Source: Paragorgia papillata (Eukaryota; Cnidaria; Anthozoa; Scleralcyonacea; Coralliidae). From it: 64,000 bases of DNA. Positions 26,601 to 41,300 of the stretch are shown here, piece by piece; position 1 is the stretch's first letter; each line of letters begins with the position of its first letter. The DNA lies in the NCBI GenBank assembly GCA_035771165.1, contig JAWNZC010000322.1, positions 2,360,501 to 2,424,500 of the forward strand, given 5' to 3'. The notes under the pieces were generated by a model. That model ran no database searches. It was not told the DNA's origin and saw nothing but the letters and a program-made list of their open reading frames with translations. A program made the translations under genes and the position numbers.

Positions 26601-29600
26601 TCTCTCAGCGAAGAAATAGGGAAAAGAAGGCTCTGCTCGCAGGGTATATGTAGTATCAGTGTGGTGTTTACCTGTTTTGCTTTAGAAGCTTCAAACTCTA
26701 GTTCAATATCTAACGATGTTCTACTCCCACCAAGGTAATCACTTCCTTGAGCAATCCCAGAAATTTGTTGAGGCGTAACAGAACTTCCCTGAATCCAAGA
26801 TGGCGGCGGTTGCCAGGAGACAGGCCGCTGTAGTTTGAAAAACAGGAAAATAAAATATTGTAATCATTTTTTCAAGTATGAAATAACAAAAAAAAAAACG
26901 CAGAGAAAAGGTGCAAATAAAAAAGAAGAGATAATGACCCAACGAGCGGAAGGAAGTAATTAAGTAATTGACGCAAGAATTTAAATGATGTTCTTATGTT
27001 CTAGGGTAACACGAAAAGAACCCTCATTGATCCGACGAATATGTGAAATTGTTTTGGCTAAAGTATCTTGTGCACATACAATAGATAAAACTTATAAACA
27101 ATGTTTTCAGATTGTTCTACTGGCAGAGCAACGTGCAACCTGAAAGTTTGAGATAAAATCCCTTTTACGTCAAAACATTTCTTCGCTGATATAGAAAGTG
27201 ATTGACACTAATTCATGTTTGTGGGTTTCTTTGAAACGTTTAGGTCAGGAAGGCAATTGATTTCACTGCATGACAGAAAATTCCTAAGTGTTGGAAGCAA
27301 TTAATGGGGAAATTTTCAACATTATATACTGTTTAAAAAGGAAATGGTTGAGATCTTTAAAACAGTTAGGGGGTGTTTACATGAGACCGGTCCGAACTCA
27401 AGCCGGACTGAATTTTGTATTTTGTTTGCATGAGGCCGATCTAGAAATAATATGGCCTTGGTTCCAATTACGTCGGTTAAAAAGGGGTTTTTTCGTAGTC
27501 CGAATCGGTTCGAATTAGACTGATGGATTCACGGAAAGCTGGCCGGGAGTCTCAAAATTTCAGTTCGGTCTAGCAGGTGACCTGAGATTTAGGCCGGCGT
27601 GAATTGAATCTCAGGCCGGACTGATGAAACAACCAAAGAGTCAGTCCGGCCTGCGTTTGGGTCGGCCTCATGTAAAACACCCCTTTACAATGTTACAAGC
27701 ACTCTGCTTACCGGTTTTCTTTTGAAACTTGTTCTCTCTACAACTTGACGAATGAAATGGTTCCCAGCCATTCGCTTAGCTGTGCAATCAGAGTTACTGC
27801 GACTCACAGTAATTTGACGCCTTTGAAATTCTGTCATGGTTGGATTCCAGGGCAATGGTCCTTCATCACACTACGAGAACAAATTTAACAGTAAAATTAG
27901 CAATGAATGGTAAGATAATAAAACGTACGTTTCAATAATGTGGTCCACTCAAATCTTTACTCACATGTCGACTCATTTATTTGGATTTGCAAACAAACAA
28001 ACTTATAACTATTTATACAAGAGAACTCTAACAGTCATATCTAAACTGTTCATTCTAGAGGCCCAGTAAGGGCTCTCATATGCGGCCAAGGTAATTTTTT
28101 TTTTAAATCGACCAGAAATCGAATCCAGTTCGTGAAAGGCACGTGCACTAACCACTGTGTCACCAACACTGATTGGTTTCAACGAACTAGCTTGAACCAT
28201 TTTCACGTTGTAATTTTTGATTGTAAAGACTACGAAGAAAAGTTTTATTCTCACCTTCAAATCACCCACTTCAGCTTTAGGATCAGAATTCTTCCTTTTT
28301 GCTATGGCCTGTGACATTTTTTCAAATAAGCACATTGAACTTTGTGATCTGGCATCTTTTTCTACACCACTTTCTTGACTTTGCATGCTGTTCAGGGAAT
28401 CATCACTTTGCATACGGGACTGTTGTTTGAGGTTTTTACTCATGCCATTGATCACGTGACAAGGCTTATCCAGACCATCTTCTTGACTCAAGGATCCTTC
28501 ACAAAACATTTTCCCTCCTGAAATTGCAGCGTTCAAAATATCTCCACCCTAACAAGAAGCAAATAAGACGAGAATTGACAAACGGCCTTAAAAAACATTC
28601 AAATAGATAGTAATCACCATTATCTAAAATATACAAATTGTGAAGTGCGTATTCGCTAAGTTTTTTTTTTGGTAAATACCACATCAAACTGCCAAATGAA
28701 GAGCATGCAAAGACAGTAGTGACAAAAGACCTTTGTTAGAAAAAACGTTTTTATTCAACAGGTCATTTTTTTGCTTTTTGTTTGCCATCAGCAAGGATAG
28801 TCCATTTACTTGCAAATAGTTTCGAATTATGGACTCTACGCTTCATGTCAACTCGTAAAGACAAACGGAAAGCGAAGAAAAATTATTGTTTAAAAGTACA
28901 TGGCAATTAAAAAAGGGATAAAACGTGAAAATCTCTGGTGTAACCTACATGATGTACATGTATATTTTAATAATGTACAAAAGTAAAGTGCTGTGTAGGC
29001 AGTGTTTTGGATAGGACAAAGTGGATCTCTTTTACGAATCATCGAGCATTTTTTGCGAACCCTAGGTTGCGGTACTCTAGCTGTATAATATAACAAATAA
29101 CGTACCCACGATTTGGGTCTTGACTTCATACTTTTGTGGGTTATAGCATCTCTTGTTTTGGCATCTTTCATGTGATATTTAGCCATTGCTGTCGAAAAGT
29201 ACTGTAAAAGAAAGACAATTGCTTTCGATAATTTTTTTAATCGAAAGGCTTTAGTAGAAAGCTGACAATCAGCAAACTATTACACAATCATGAATTGTGT
29301 TAGATTGGTTAGAAAGTAGCCGACAACATGAGTTGATAACCCACAGTTAATCAAACTCTGGTAGGACCTGATTCTGATGATAGTACATAAGAGCCAGGTG
29401 CTTTGCGCTGCCCTACGTAGAATGGACTGTTTTCGACAGAACGTTGACATTATTTTAGAATAACAACGATAAAATACTCACAACTGAGCTTAAGAGATTA
29501 AACCATTGAAATGTTACTGGGGAATAGATATTAAAGTCTGCCAAGCTAATCTGAGATCCTCCCTGCAAAAGAAAAAGAAATACGAAAATAAGATCTCAAG

Positions 29601-30739
29601 CAGCATTACACAAGTGCATTGTGGGAGCACCATATTAACAATGTTTTCAACACGACTCTGCATCAGTTTGCTAACAGTAACTGCTGCTTCCGACCCTTAT
29701 CATTGTGAATCGGAAATTCTTAGTTGGTAAAAGTGTACCAATGCATGTCAACACTTCAGATCTTTAATATGTAGGTCATAATTCAAAATCTCTAGGTTAC
29801 TATATATAGATTACTCGTACATTAACTGAATTAAATCGTAGATTAATTAAATTAAATCGTAGTTAATTAAATTAAATCGTAGATTAATTGATCAGTTTTA
29901 GAATAAATTATTACACTTTGTACATTAGCATGTTATTATTTTGAACAAACATGCATGTTATTCTTGAAAAGACTATCCTAGCATTCCTTAGCAGCCCTTT
30001 GGTTGCTATGGTGACCCTAGGTTTGGGAAATGAACTAGGGTTACCTGCATGCATGCCAAGAAAACTCTAAGTAAAAACAAAACAATGGTGGCGTATAGGT
30101 TATTGTTTTAAGCTCACGTACCAGCATCGACTCATTGTTTTTATCATCAACAATCCAAACTTCTATTTGAATTGACCTGCATGATAGCGTCATCTAATAG
30201 CAAATAAAGAAAATGATTAAGTTATCAACTAAACTAAAATATTTCTACTTTCAGGTTTATAAATAAATAAATCTATTATATGCATGACAAAATTACTACA
30301 TTCTGATTGGTTGAGAGGAGTACAATTAATATTAATAAAAATAGAGAAGGCCCTGGGAACGATGTTGACAATAAAATTAAAAATGGCGGCCAATTCTGCA
30401 ATGGAAAGTTTTCACATTGCCAACGACTTGTGGTACACTATGAACTAAAAATTCCAAGTAAATACATATTTTGAAATGAGTGCAGAGAACACCCAGAGTG
30501 AAAATGTTTCTTGTCAAGTAATGAAACAAGATGTTTTTAAAGGTGTGAGTGAGTACGAAGCGTACGTGTCGTAATTTTGTCATGCATATAATAAATTAGT
30601 AATATGATTTTGCTCGTACAATTAAGGATTTACACTACTCGTAATATTTGAAAATTATGCCAAATTATGCCAAACTTCAAATATCACTTGGAGTGTAAAT
30701 CCTTAATTGTACTCGCTATCATATGGTTACCTATACAAA

Positions 30740-30782
<43 letters not shown>

Positions 30783-32292
30783 ATACATACATACATACAT
30801 ACATACAGTCGCTGGCACCTAAGTGGAAACACCGTCCGTCAAAACATGATCTATTTCAACGTCAAACATAAACGTTTTCCTTGGAAACATATTACGTTTC
30901 CCTTCGATACGTACATGTTTGTGCTCTTAGCCAGTCATGTCTTGCCAATACCACGGTGTCAATTTCAAAACGGTTAACTTTTGAACATATTTTAAACATG
31001 TTTTGACGGGCAGTGTTTCCACTTTCAGTATTAGAATGACATACAAAGAATAATCTTCTTTAGAGTTAAATGTCTTAAACGTACCTTTGGTATTGAAACA
31101 AAGAACTGTTCATTGAACATAGGTCGAAGTAAATCTTTCGAAATTCTGGTAGAGTAAACACCATTTCCAGTGGCAGGTGGCAGAACATTAACCCTTGCTC
31201 TTACGCCACATCCTTCAGTAGCACCAAGAATTCGGAGGCTGCATGCTTCATCAATACATACTAGTAATTGCTCTTTTTCTTCAACGTAACCCAAGCCAAT
31301 TTTAATTTGCGGTGATTCAATTCCATCATCATCACTACCTTGTCCACTAGATCTCATGCTATTTTGACGCCTCAAGTTTTCCATTGACGAGACAAACACA
31401 CCACTGTCAGCGGCTACACTCTCATCTGAGACAGCTGCTGACACGCCTCTGCTAGGGGCGCAATAAATAGAACTTTTTGACGGTATTCCTTCACTAATCG
31501 GAGATAAAGCAGTCACAGTTTCGTTCCCAAGTCTAAATCGGGTTAGTTGCAAGGTTAACAATTCAGGATTTTGTGAAGATCGCTCACTCATTGTATTGTC
31601 AACGCAAGGTGTAACCTCGCCATGTGTTTTTGAATTGTTTAAAGATAAATCAGAATTCCGGGGGGAGGGATTATACGATCCTGGTGACGTAGGTGGAGAT
31701 AATGACGACATCGAAAGAGAATCTCGGGATGACGACGAAATCTGGGAACTAGAAAGACCAATATTTCTTAAATTAGTTACAGTTTGTGGTGATTGAGTGG
31801 ATGAGGAAATCTCCTGAAGCATGTCTGTTACTCGTTGATGCAATTCTCGTAAATTAGGAGCGTGTGCAGTAAGTCCACGATTTTCTGTCTGATTTACGGA
31901 CGACATAGAGCCACGACTCGATGATAAAGACTCTCTACTTTGGGCTCCACGACTGGAGTTGAGTGACCCACGACTAGAACTATTACACGAGGAAACTGAA
32001 TGTCCACTGCCAGAGAGACTAAAATAAGGAATTGAATAAATACATGTGAGTGAATAGGTGCGTAACTGACTGATTAGGTACATTCGTGTATATGTCGGCG
32101 AAGAATGAGGAGTGTGTGCAAGTGTATTGGCGTGTTGTAGTGATTAGGTGTGTGCGGAGCGGCAGCAGCAGCAGGAGGAGGAGGAGGAGGAGGAGGAGGA
32201 GGAAGAGGAAGAGGAAGAAGAGGAGGAGGAAGAGGAAGAGGAAGAGGAAGAGGAAGAGGAAGAAGAAGAAGAAGAAGAAGAAGAAGAAGAAG

Positions 32293-32324
<32 letters not shown>

Positions 32325-35300
32325 GTAGTAAAAAGGAGGGAGGAGGAGGAGGAGGAGGAGGAGAAGAAGAAGAAGAAGAAGAAGAAGAAGAAGAAGAAGA
32401 AGAAGAAGAAGAAGAAGAAGAAGAAGAAGAAGAAGAAGAAGAAGAAGAAGAAGGAGGAGGAGGAGGAGGAGGAGGAGGAGGAGGAGGAGGAGGAGGAGGA
32501 GGAGGAGGAGGAGGAGGAGGAGGAGGAGGAGGAGAAGGAGAAGGAGAAGAAGAAGAAGAAGAAGAAGAAGAAGAAGAAGAAGAAGAAGAAGAAGAAGAAG
32601 AAGAAGAAGGAGGAGGAGGAGGAGGACGAGAAGAAAAAGAAGTAGTAAAAAGGAGGAAGGAGAAACAACAAACAACAATGACGCCAACAACAAAAGGAAC
32701 AGGAAGAACAAGAAGGGGGGAGGAGAATAACAAAAGAAAGTATCAAAGCTATCTTACAGGTGGGATCTAGAACTTACTTCCGTAAATGAGCGGCCAATAA
32801 TTTGCTTCTTTTCATGGTTTCTGCCAAAAGTTTACCCAAAGAATTTCTGTGATCATCCAGCCGACACCTTTCTTTAATCACAGATTCGTAATCCAGCCTC
32901 GCCATTTTCAGTTCTTCTGACAACTTTTTCATTTCAACATCAAGATACATCTAAAATAAATGAAGTCAACATACTGTATGTCAGCATATGCATGAATGAT
33001 AACTTTTACTACATGCCATTATGATTGTTGTGTGTGTGTGTGTGTGTGTGTGTGTTCTAACAACAAAGAATATGTTCGTGAAATAAAAATATCCAAGACT
33101 AAGTACACTAGAAAGAACAAACTTGTATAAAAGCTTCCAGTAAAACATGACAGGATATTTGTGCGTTAGCCAATGTGTTATAGATCTTAGCTTTAGATTC
33201 CTTTCTTTGTGTGAAATTACACGAGTATGACGAAGTTCAACAAGTTCCGAGTCATTCAGTCAACCAGAACTAGCGGCCCAATAATGGGAAATGTGAACGA
33301 CTACTCAAGTCACGTCTGAATGTTTGAAAATCAAAGTTAAATGGAAAGTGAGATAGAATAGTATTATTCATACGTGTACATTTGCAAAGACGATTAAACC
33401 ACGTTCAATACTCAATAGACTAAAAATATTTCAGAGTCCCAAAACGTGCAACGTGATTGCTGCTATAATTTTACACACTCTAAACTTCGCTATCCATTGA
33501 TTGAACAAACGAGATGTAGGACCCGGAGGGTTGCAATTACAAGATCACGCATGCATAACATTCAATACGTGCAAGTACTGTGTTGCTTAGCACTCAGTAC
33601 TCACACGACTTCAAATCGAAAATACCACCTACCGAGCTAGACAAAAATGAAGTTCACACTTGTCTTTGGCTTTCTGACAACGTGTTGGCCTGCGAGTTTC
33701 AAGATGGAATTTAGCAACACACGCATTCTGTGTACTGCGAATGTTATAATAAGAACGTCTAGTTCTGCTTTGTCATTCATTTAATTTATTCGTTAAAAAC
33801 TACGCAGAACAAAGACATTAATATCTACCTTTTTCTGTCTGTCAGTTTCAAATCTCATTGATCTTTCCAACTGCAAAAGAAGCGCCTCTCGTTCTTGGAT
33901 TAACAGAACATAATCCTGAGTATTTGCACTCATGAATTTTTGTTCAAGGCTGTCAAGTTCATTCTCAAGTTGTCCAATTTTTGCTAAAGCTTGTTCATAC
34001 TCGGCTTCCAGCTGACGACGATTTAGCTCGGAATACGAACGAGGTAATGACACATCTGAACCACCGCACTCGCTGCTCAACTTCGACAAACTTCCCTGTT
34101 GTGGTGAAACGAGAAAGATAGTTTGAGAGTGCCGTACAGGAAATCGCGACGTTTACGCAAAAATTCTAAAAAAATATTTTAAATACTATCCATTGCTATA
34201 AAAAGACAAACAATTCTTTCACTGAAATCAAACACCCTTAAACGTTCCTTAATTTTATATTCTATTTAACTGCATACCATAAATAACTCGACACCTGTTA
34301 GAGGAAATAACATTCTCAACTTAATTCATTATTCATCTTAAATATGCATCAAAATTAGTGCGATACGTTGCCTCATATTAATATTAATAGTCTTGCACCA
34401 TTACTAACCTTTTCAGAACCAGATTCCTCACTGCCCGATTGGATAGAAAAATTGTTTTTTAAGGAAATAAGATCTTGGATTAGTTTCTGCCGCTGTTTTT
34501 CTTCACTGTCTAAGCTTTGCTCGAGATTTCTTAGCTCATTAACACGACCAATGTCAACGTGAGATCCCAGACAATTTTCATCTCTGCGAAGTCTCTCGTC
34601 AAACATTTCCAACGTCTTTACACCAGACTGCTGGTACAAAATCTCTTCATTAACATTTGCAATATCCTGTTTCAACTTGGTCACCTTAAAGAAAACAATG
34701 AGACATAAAATTAAATACTAGCCTAATAAAATGTATAAGAACCACATGTAATATATCCAACACGAATCAATGTTCTTTCTCAGATAGTCAGATTACTAAA
34801 TACAGCAACGTTGAATAGACGTAGTGGACGTATTAGCGAATGCAATTTATAAAAAAAAACGTACCCTAGTTTTGGAATTGGCTATTTGTTCATTTAGATC
34901 ATCTGGATCGCAGTCATTTCTATCATCGAGACCACAGTTTCCTATACTGCCAGCATTGCTGGCGGCAGACTTCTGAGAAATCATGCTTGACGTAAGACAA
35001 CGGTTATCACGAACACCATTGTTGCGAATGACGGCCAGTTTAGATGTGAGATAGGAGTACTACGCAAAAAAACACAAATGCATTAGAATTAGATTTCAAT
35101 AGACTCAATTTGCATAATCGTTTTCACGATACGTAATGTCACAAGACAAACGTATGGTGAAACGGTTTCTGAATTGTTGTCTTGTTTTAGCTCTTGTTTA
35201 TTTTCAATATTTAATTTATTTGATCAACAACATCAATACCAGCTTTGGTATATAGGATACAAACGTGACACTAACTACAACCACATGACATACATATTAC

Positions 35301-38300
35301 ATATATATAAAGTTAATTTCTATTATCTACGTTAAGTTATCAAAAATTGTTAAAACATCGAAACAGTATTTCCCTGCCAAAGCCATAACTGTTCTGTCTT
35401 GCATAGACATAAGGTACATAAAAATATCTTGGGAATTAAACAATTTGAATGAACTATTTACTTTATATAGGTTATCAATAAAATTTACTCTGAGATCGGC
35501 GAACTTTGTGTTTGTACATGACGTTAAAAAGTGTTCTTCATTCCCGATCTCGTTAAGATCGCAATGTTTACATAGTCTATTACTGTATGAAACATTGCTG
35601 TATCGACCAGTTTCAACAGGTAATCTATGAGCTGAAATCCTTAATTTTGTGACAGCTTGACGGTGTTTGAAATTGTGAATTTCAGAAAGGTATTTTTCAC
35701 AACCAAAGTTAGTTTTCAGTTTTTTGAAAATTCTTAACTTGCCATTGTTTTCACCCTGTGGAATCTGTTCTTTCCAGTATTCAATAAAATATTCTTGTAT
35801 TTTATTTTTCAAGTAATGGCAAAAATTTCCTTGTTCTTTGGTAGGTAATACAAAAGATTGAGAGTTGTAAATTTCTACCCCACCTAGCTGTAGTAAATAT
35901 TTTGTGAATGATATTGGTTGTACTGTAGGTTAAAGTTCATGCAGACTCTCGCCGCTTCACCAACAATGGTATCTGAAAAAGGTGAACTTTGGATGCGAAA
36001 CCAATATTTTGTTACTAGTTTAGCTATTTGTATAATTAAGGGTGTCCTGCCTAGTTCAGCGTAGACGGCCAAATTTGTTGATTTTGAATGAACGCCTAGA
36101 ATTCTTTTGCAAAATTTTAAATGAAGTCTTTCAAGATCATTTCTTATTTTAAAAATTTTAGATTTAAACATTTCAAAATAATTTATTTTGCCCAGTAAGT
36201 AATTGATACTTTGACTTTTAAATTATCGACTGGACATGTGTTTTTTTTTTGTTTAAATGCCGATGGTACACGATGTGCTTAATAGAATTTAACGAATTGT
36301 TTAATGGAAAGAGTACAAGCAGAACTTTTAATTCACTTTTTTATATTTCCAGTGCAAGGGTTCAACACTACATATGGTGGGGATTTTCAATTTTAGTATT
36401 GGCTGACATGGTAACCAACTTAGAATTTGAACAATAGTTAAAGCATTGTAACTATTCAGCATCAGTACATTACTTTTGTACTCATACCATTAAGGGCATA
36501 GAACAAAATTTTAAGAAATATGGTACATGTATGTTATGAAAATTTCGCAAAAATTCACCATGATGATGTCATGGTGGAGACACAAAAATTATTGAAAATT
36601 AAAACATTTTGAGTAAAAAAAATCTTCTGTAAATTTTCCAGAGTCACTCCATCATTGCAAAAACTTCAAACAATAGTCAGTCTCCATGGCAACCACTTAT
36701 AAACAAACCAATAATTGAAAATGGTTGACAATGATTAATGAAACTACATGTAATGCCATAAAAACTAAAACCCCAAAACATCAATCTTGTGAAAAGTGTC
36801 TTTCCTTTCATTCTCTGGCTTGTAGCTCCCCCTTAAATAGTGAGCAATATTCTACTAGAAATAGTGTTACAGTGTACAATTGTACCTCTTCCTCTGCCAA
36901 ATGAAGCCTTTTCTGTTTCATGCTTAACACATTTTGCTTTGCCTAGTAAATATAACAATATAGACCTTTAATAATGGTTGAAAGCTTAGAATAAATACAA
37001 TAAATAATTTAAAACATAATGACCATCAAGTTATTAATAAAAAGTTATTATAGTAATAACCTGCGTACATATAATTCAACCTTGAAAGATTGATAAGACC
37101 TTTAATTGAGATAGCGTTCTAATCTACTCCTGCTTGATCAAGCCCCATTGATAGATGAAAGCATATGGTATTTGCCAGAGTAAGATTATATTAAACAGAT
37201 CATATCATAAAATCAAAAATTGTGGGAATTACAGTACTCGTACACAGTGTCTAAACTCAAATTATGATATCATTAACTCTAGACAGAAATTGTGGCAGCC
37301 ACCATGTGCAATATAAACACAATGGTATATCAGCTATTTTAGCTTTTTTAACACTCAGCATTTCGTTTCTGCCCAAAGATCTGAATTTACAACAAATACT
37401 GCACAACAATATTTTGAAAAATAATTGGAAGTATGTTGAAACCCAGAAAACCTAATTTAGTTTATTTATTCAAACAAACAAACAAACAAACAAACAAACA
37501 AACAAACAAACAAGCAAGAATTTGTGGTAACACCAGGTTTATTACATGTATTTATTGCTTAACGTTTGACCTGTTGACTTTAGACCTTCATTAGAGCAAA
37601 AGAAAGAAAGAAACAAACACACAAACAAAACAAATATACAGACACAGTGTGGCAATTAATCATGTAAAGCTAAATCCTACCTGTATGTTCAGTCCCTGTA
37701 CACATAAATTTACTGTGGCATGCATGATCATTTTATTCATATCTGACTTACATGTATTGCCACAAATCTGATTTATGTACAATTAACCCATTCCTGCTTA
37801 AGCTGGCCAAAAATAGCCTCTTTATTATTGCACTCTGTCTAATGTCTAATGTCTAGAGATCATTTAATTCTTCAAAAGAAGGATTTTCAGCCAGGCAGCA
37901 ACATTTGGGTTAGGTACATATAATAAAGATACTCACTGATACTACAGTACAGTATGTGGTTAAAACTATGAATTTAAAAACCCATTAAATATCATCCAGA
38001 AATATCATCTTGCTGACCTGTAGATTATTTTGTGACACCATCAAATACTCCTTCAACATTTTTTCTTGCTCTGTACGCCATTGCTTTCTTGGATCTTCCA
38101 TCTGCGTGTTTTCTGAAGGAGAATTAACAATCAAACCAATAATGCAGACTTTGTAAAAACTAACAAAATTTTAACACACTGTGTTACTGTAACACCTGTA
38201 TAATTTTCACAGGTTATCTTTATTTATCTTGAAATCATTTGCAACATTATTGCATTTCAGTTTCATGTGACATTGCAATGTTAAGTGATCAATTTAGCAG

Positions 38301-41300
38301 TCTATCCATTCTTGAGAAGCTCAATGCAGTTAACTGTCAAAGACATTATATGCATTTTAAACCAGGAATTATAGCTGCCACATCGTCATCATTTGTTTTT
38401 ATTGATATGTACAGTATCATTTCAAAATAACTTTAAATAGCACACAAGACATACCACTTTAACACATGTACCTAAAATCCAGTGCATTTATAGAACTTGT
38501 CCAATATGATGTATCTGCTGTAATTTATTTAGTACATATACATAGTCTAAAGCTAAACTATTTTTTTTAAGTTCAGTTTTACAAAGGTAAAGGTATTTCA
38601 CCTTCAGATACTAAAGTGCAAAATTTGATTTATATGCTCATGATGAAATTGACCACTGACAGATTAAACATGTGGTATTTTAATTTCTAATAAACACCAT
38701 GCCTTGGAATTTAGACTCATTAGGAGCTAAGACTTCCTACAGTAGATTTAAATTTATTAAGCTTTTCCAGTTTGAATCTTTCTGACAATAAAGGAGAACT
38801 AATAGTATTACAATTTCTATAAAAGCATACTTTGTTTTGTTTGGTTTGATTGATTCAGTAGTTTGGTCCCTGTAGTGGTCCAAAAGTTACATGGGTAGTG
38901 TAAATTAAGATACTGTAAACATAGCTACTGTAGATCTCTATATAATATTGGCAGGTCATGTATTTCATATCAAGGTAGAGTAAACTACAAACATACCAGT
39001 GTTATGATCAATGTATATACTCCTTCCATGATGAGAGTCTTTAATTTCTTCCCATCCATATGGCAATTCTGTAAAAATCATCACATTGTCACTTCTTGAT
39101 TTATACATTAAAGATTTTTTGGAATAAGTGTTAAAGTTGCCAGTGAAGAACATCAGAACAGATAACGTGGAATGATAATTATTAGAACAATACATCAAAA
39201 CAGCACATTAAAGTTCAAGTGCTTTTAATACAGTCTATTACATGAACATTCATAGGAAAGATAATCAGGGAATGCCCATGCAAGCTGACACATCTGTATA
39301 AATTCCTAAAGAAATTAGATACCAGTTATCCATAGCTGTAACAGTAGATGGCATAGCTAATCGCTAGCCTGCATCACAGCCCGACTTTACTTTCAACCAC
39401 TTTTTACGGGTTGAAAGTAAAGTCATGCTGCGATGCAGGCTACCTAATCACTTGAATGTGCCTCAAGCACAAAACTGATGAGCAAGCAAATATATAAAAT
39501 CTATGAAGCACCCACATTCACAAAAGGCATAAGACATAAAATAATGAAAACCACAAGCTGGATGTCAGAAAATGTCAGTAAATTTTAACTTAACAGTATG
39601 TGTTTGTTCAGAAATTATATTTGCCTTAGATTACATGGAGAGATTAAATGGAGAATTAATATTAATATTTCAGATACCCAAACCAATAAAATAAAAAAAT
39701 GACTTCATCAATTGGGTATCCAGGTGAGTATCTGTCACAGCCTTTGCTCTAAAGTTGTACAGTAACTTAACATATTATTTTTACAGCTCTGATACGAAAC
39801 AATTTTATTAATTAATAATGTACAAATATATAAGTTTGTAACTTCACAGCAAAACATAACCAGAGAGGGAGGGATGATTCAGTTCTGTTCTTATAAAACT
39901 ACAAGTACATGTACCTGTAAATGTATACAGTATTTATACTTATATATGTAGTATGTACAGTATTTATACTGAACATTATAATTGTTGCTTCACCAGTTCA
40001 AAAATCTGTTCCTAAAGTAAAACCTGTAATGCTTGTTATAATAAATATTGTACATGTATTGTAAATATTGTGTAAACTGTACTAAAAAACTTAAATGTGT
40101 AGACAACTATGGCTGCTTAAATGCTTTAATATACACATACATGTACATGTATTTTTAGAGATTTAGGGTTAATTTTAGCAAACAAGAACCATGTGTGGGA
40201 TGCTTGACTTGAAAGGACCTGCTGAGAAGCAGCTGGTGTCTATTTTGGATTTAAAACTATTTATTATGTCAATAAAAAGACAAAGCTCTTACCATCTGCA
40301 ACACAGTCTGCAAATGTCATTGGCTTGGTTAACCTAAAAGAAAAATCATTAATTAAAAGGTATCATACCTTTCACCTGGCTACTCAAATACTGATAAAAT
40401 CATATCATATACAGTAGCAATTTAGTTGTATCTTAACCAATTACTGCCTAGGCTGATGGAGTGTTCTTACTTTGATGACTACAATTGACTGGTGTTAGAG
40501 TAAAATTATAGCTCTTTTTTTGTCAGCTCAAGCAAGACTAAGGTTAAATTAATAATATGACAAAGACTGCATAAAAATACTAGAGTAAACCTCTGTTATC
40601 TGACAAATAAATTTATATAATGTACAGTATATACTCTAAATACAGGTATATCTTTATTTCATTTATGATTTTATAGAACCATTAATTGTTGGTTTATTTC
40701 CTGAAACATTTAAGAAGAAGCCTCTGTAAGATAATGTATAACTGAATGTATATACGGTACTTCATTATATAATGAGGTTTATTATAAAACATGATAATTG
40801 TGAGAAAATGATCATGAATGCTTTAGCTTACATGTAGATAAAAATATATTATGTGTTTTTGTAAATATTAAGTCAAGTGTGCTCCCAACCCCCTACTAAA
40901 TACAGTAGTGGTTTACTTTGCTATTGTTTGGCCATTTAGACTCACTCTTCCAATATTATATTATATTATACATAAATTTCATGGTAAAGTCAAACACCAA
41001 ACTTAAATATAATGATAAAATTACTATAAAAACTGAAAGGTTGGTGCTGTTTTTGTCGTTTTGAAAGCCACGACTATTAAAAACATGAAGGTTGGTATTT
41101 TCCAATGAGAGCTGCTAGGACTCACAACTCATGTAGTGTACAGTTAATTAAAACACAGGTTCATGTTTAAAACACGTAAACGGGCAAAGGCGAAAGGAAA
41201 GCTTTTCTTATTTATAACATCACTTATACCAACAACCTGACATGATATAAACAGAAAAAATAGTGTGAGTAATCTTCGTCTCAAGATGTTGCAAATGTTA

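Noticed and set aside
32074..32770. Several 160-230-residue open frames (poly-Leu, poly-Ser, poly-Glu, Gly/Arg) on both strands
   Set aside because: Composition artefacts of the GGA/GAA tract inside a WWC intron.
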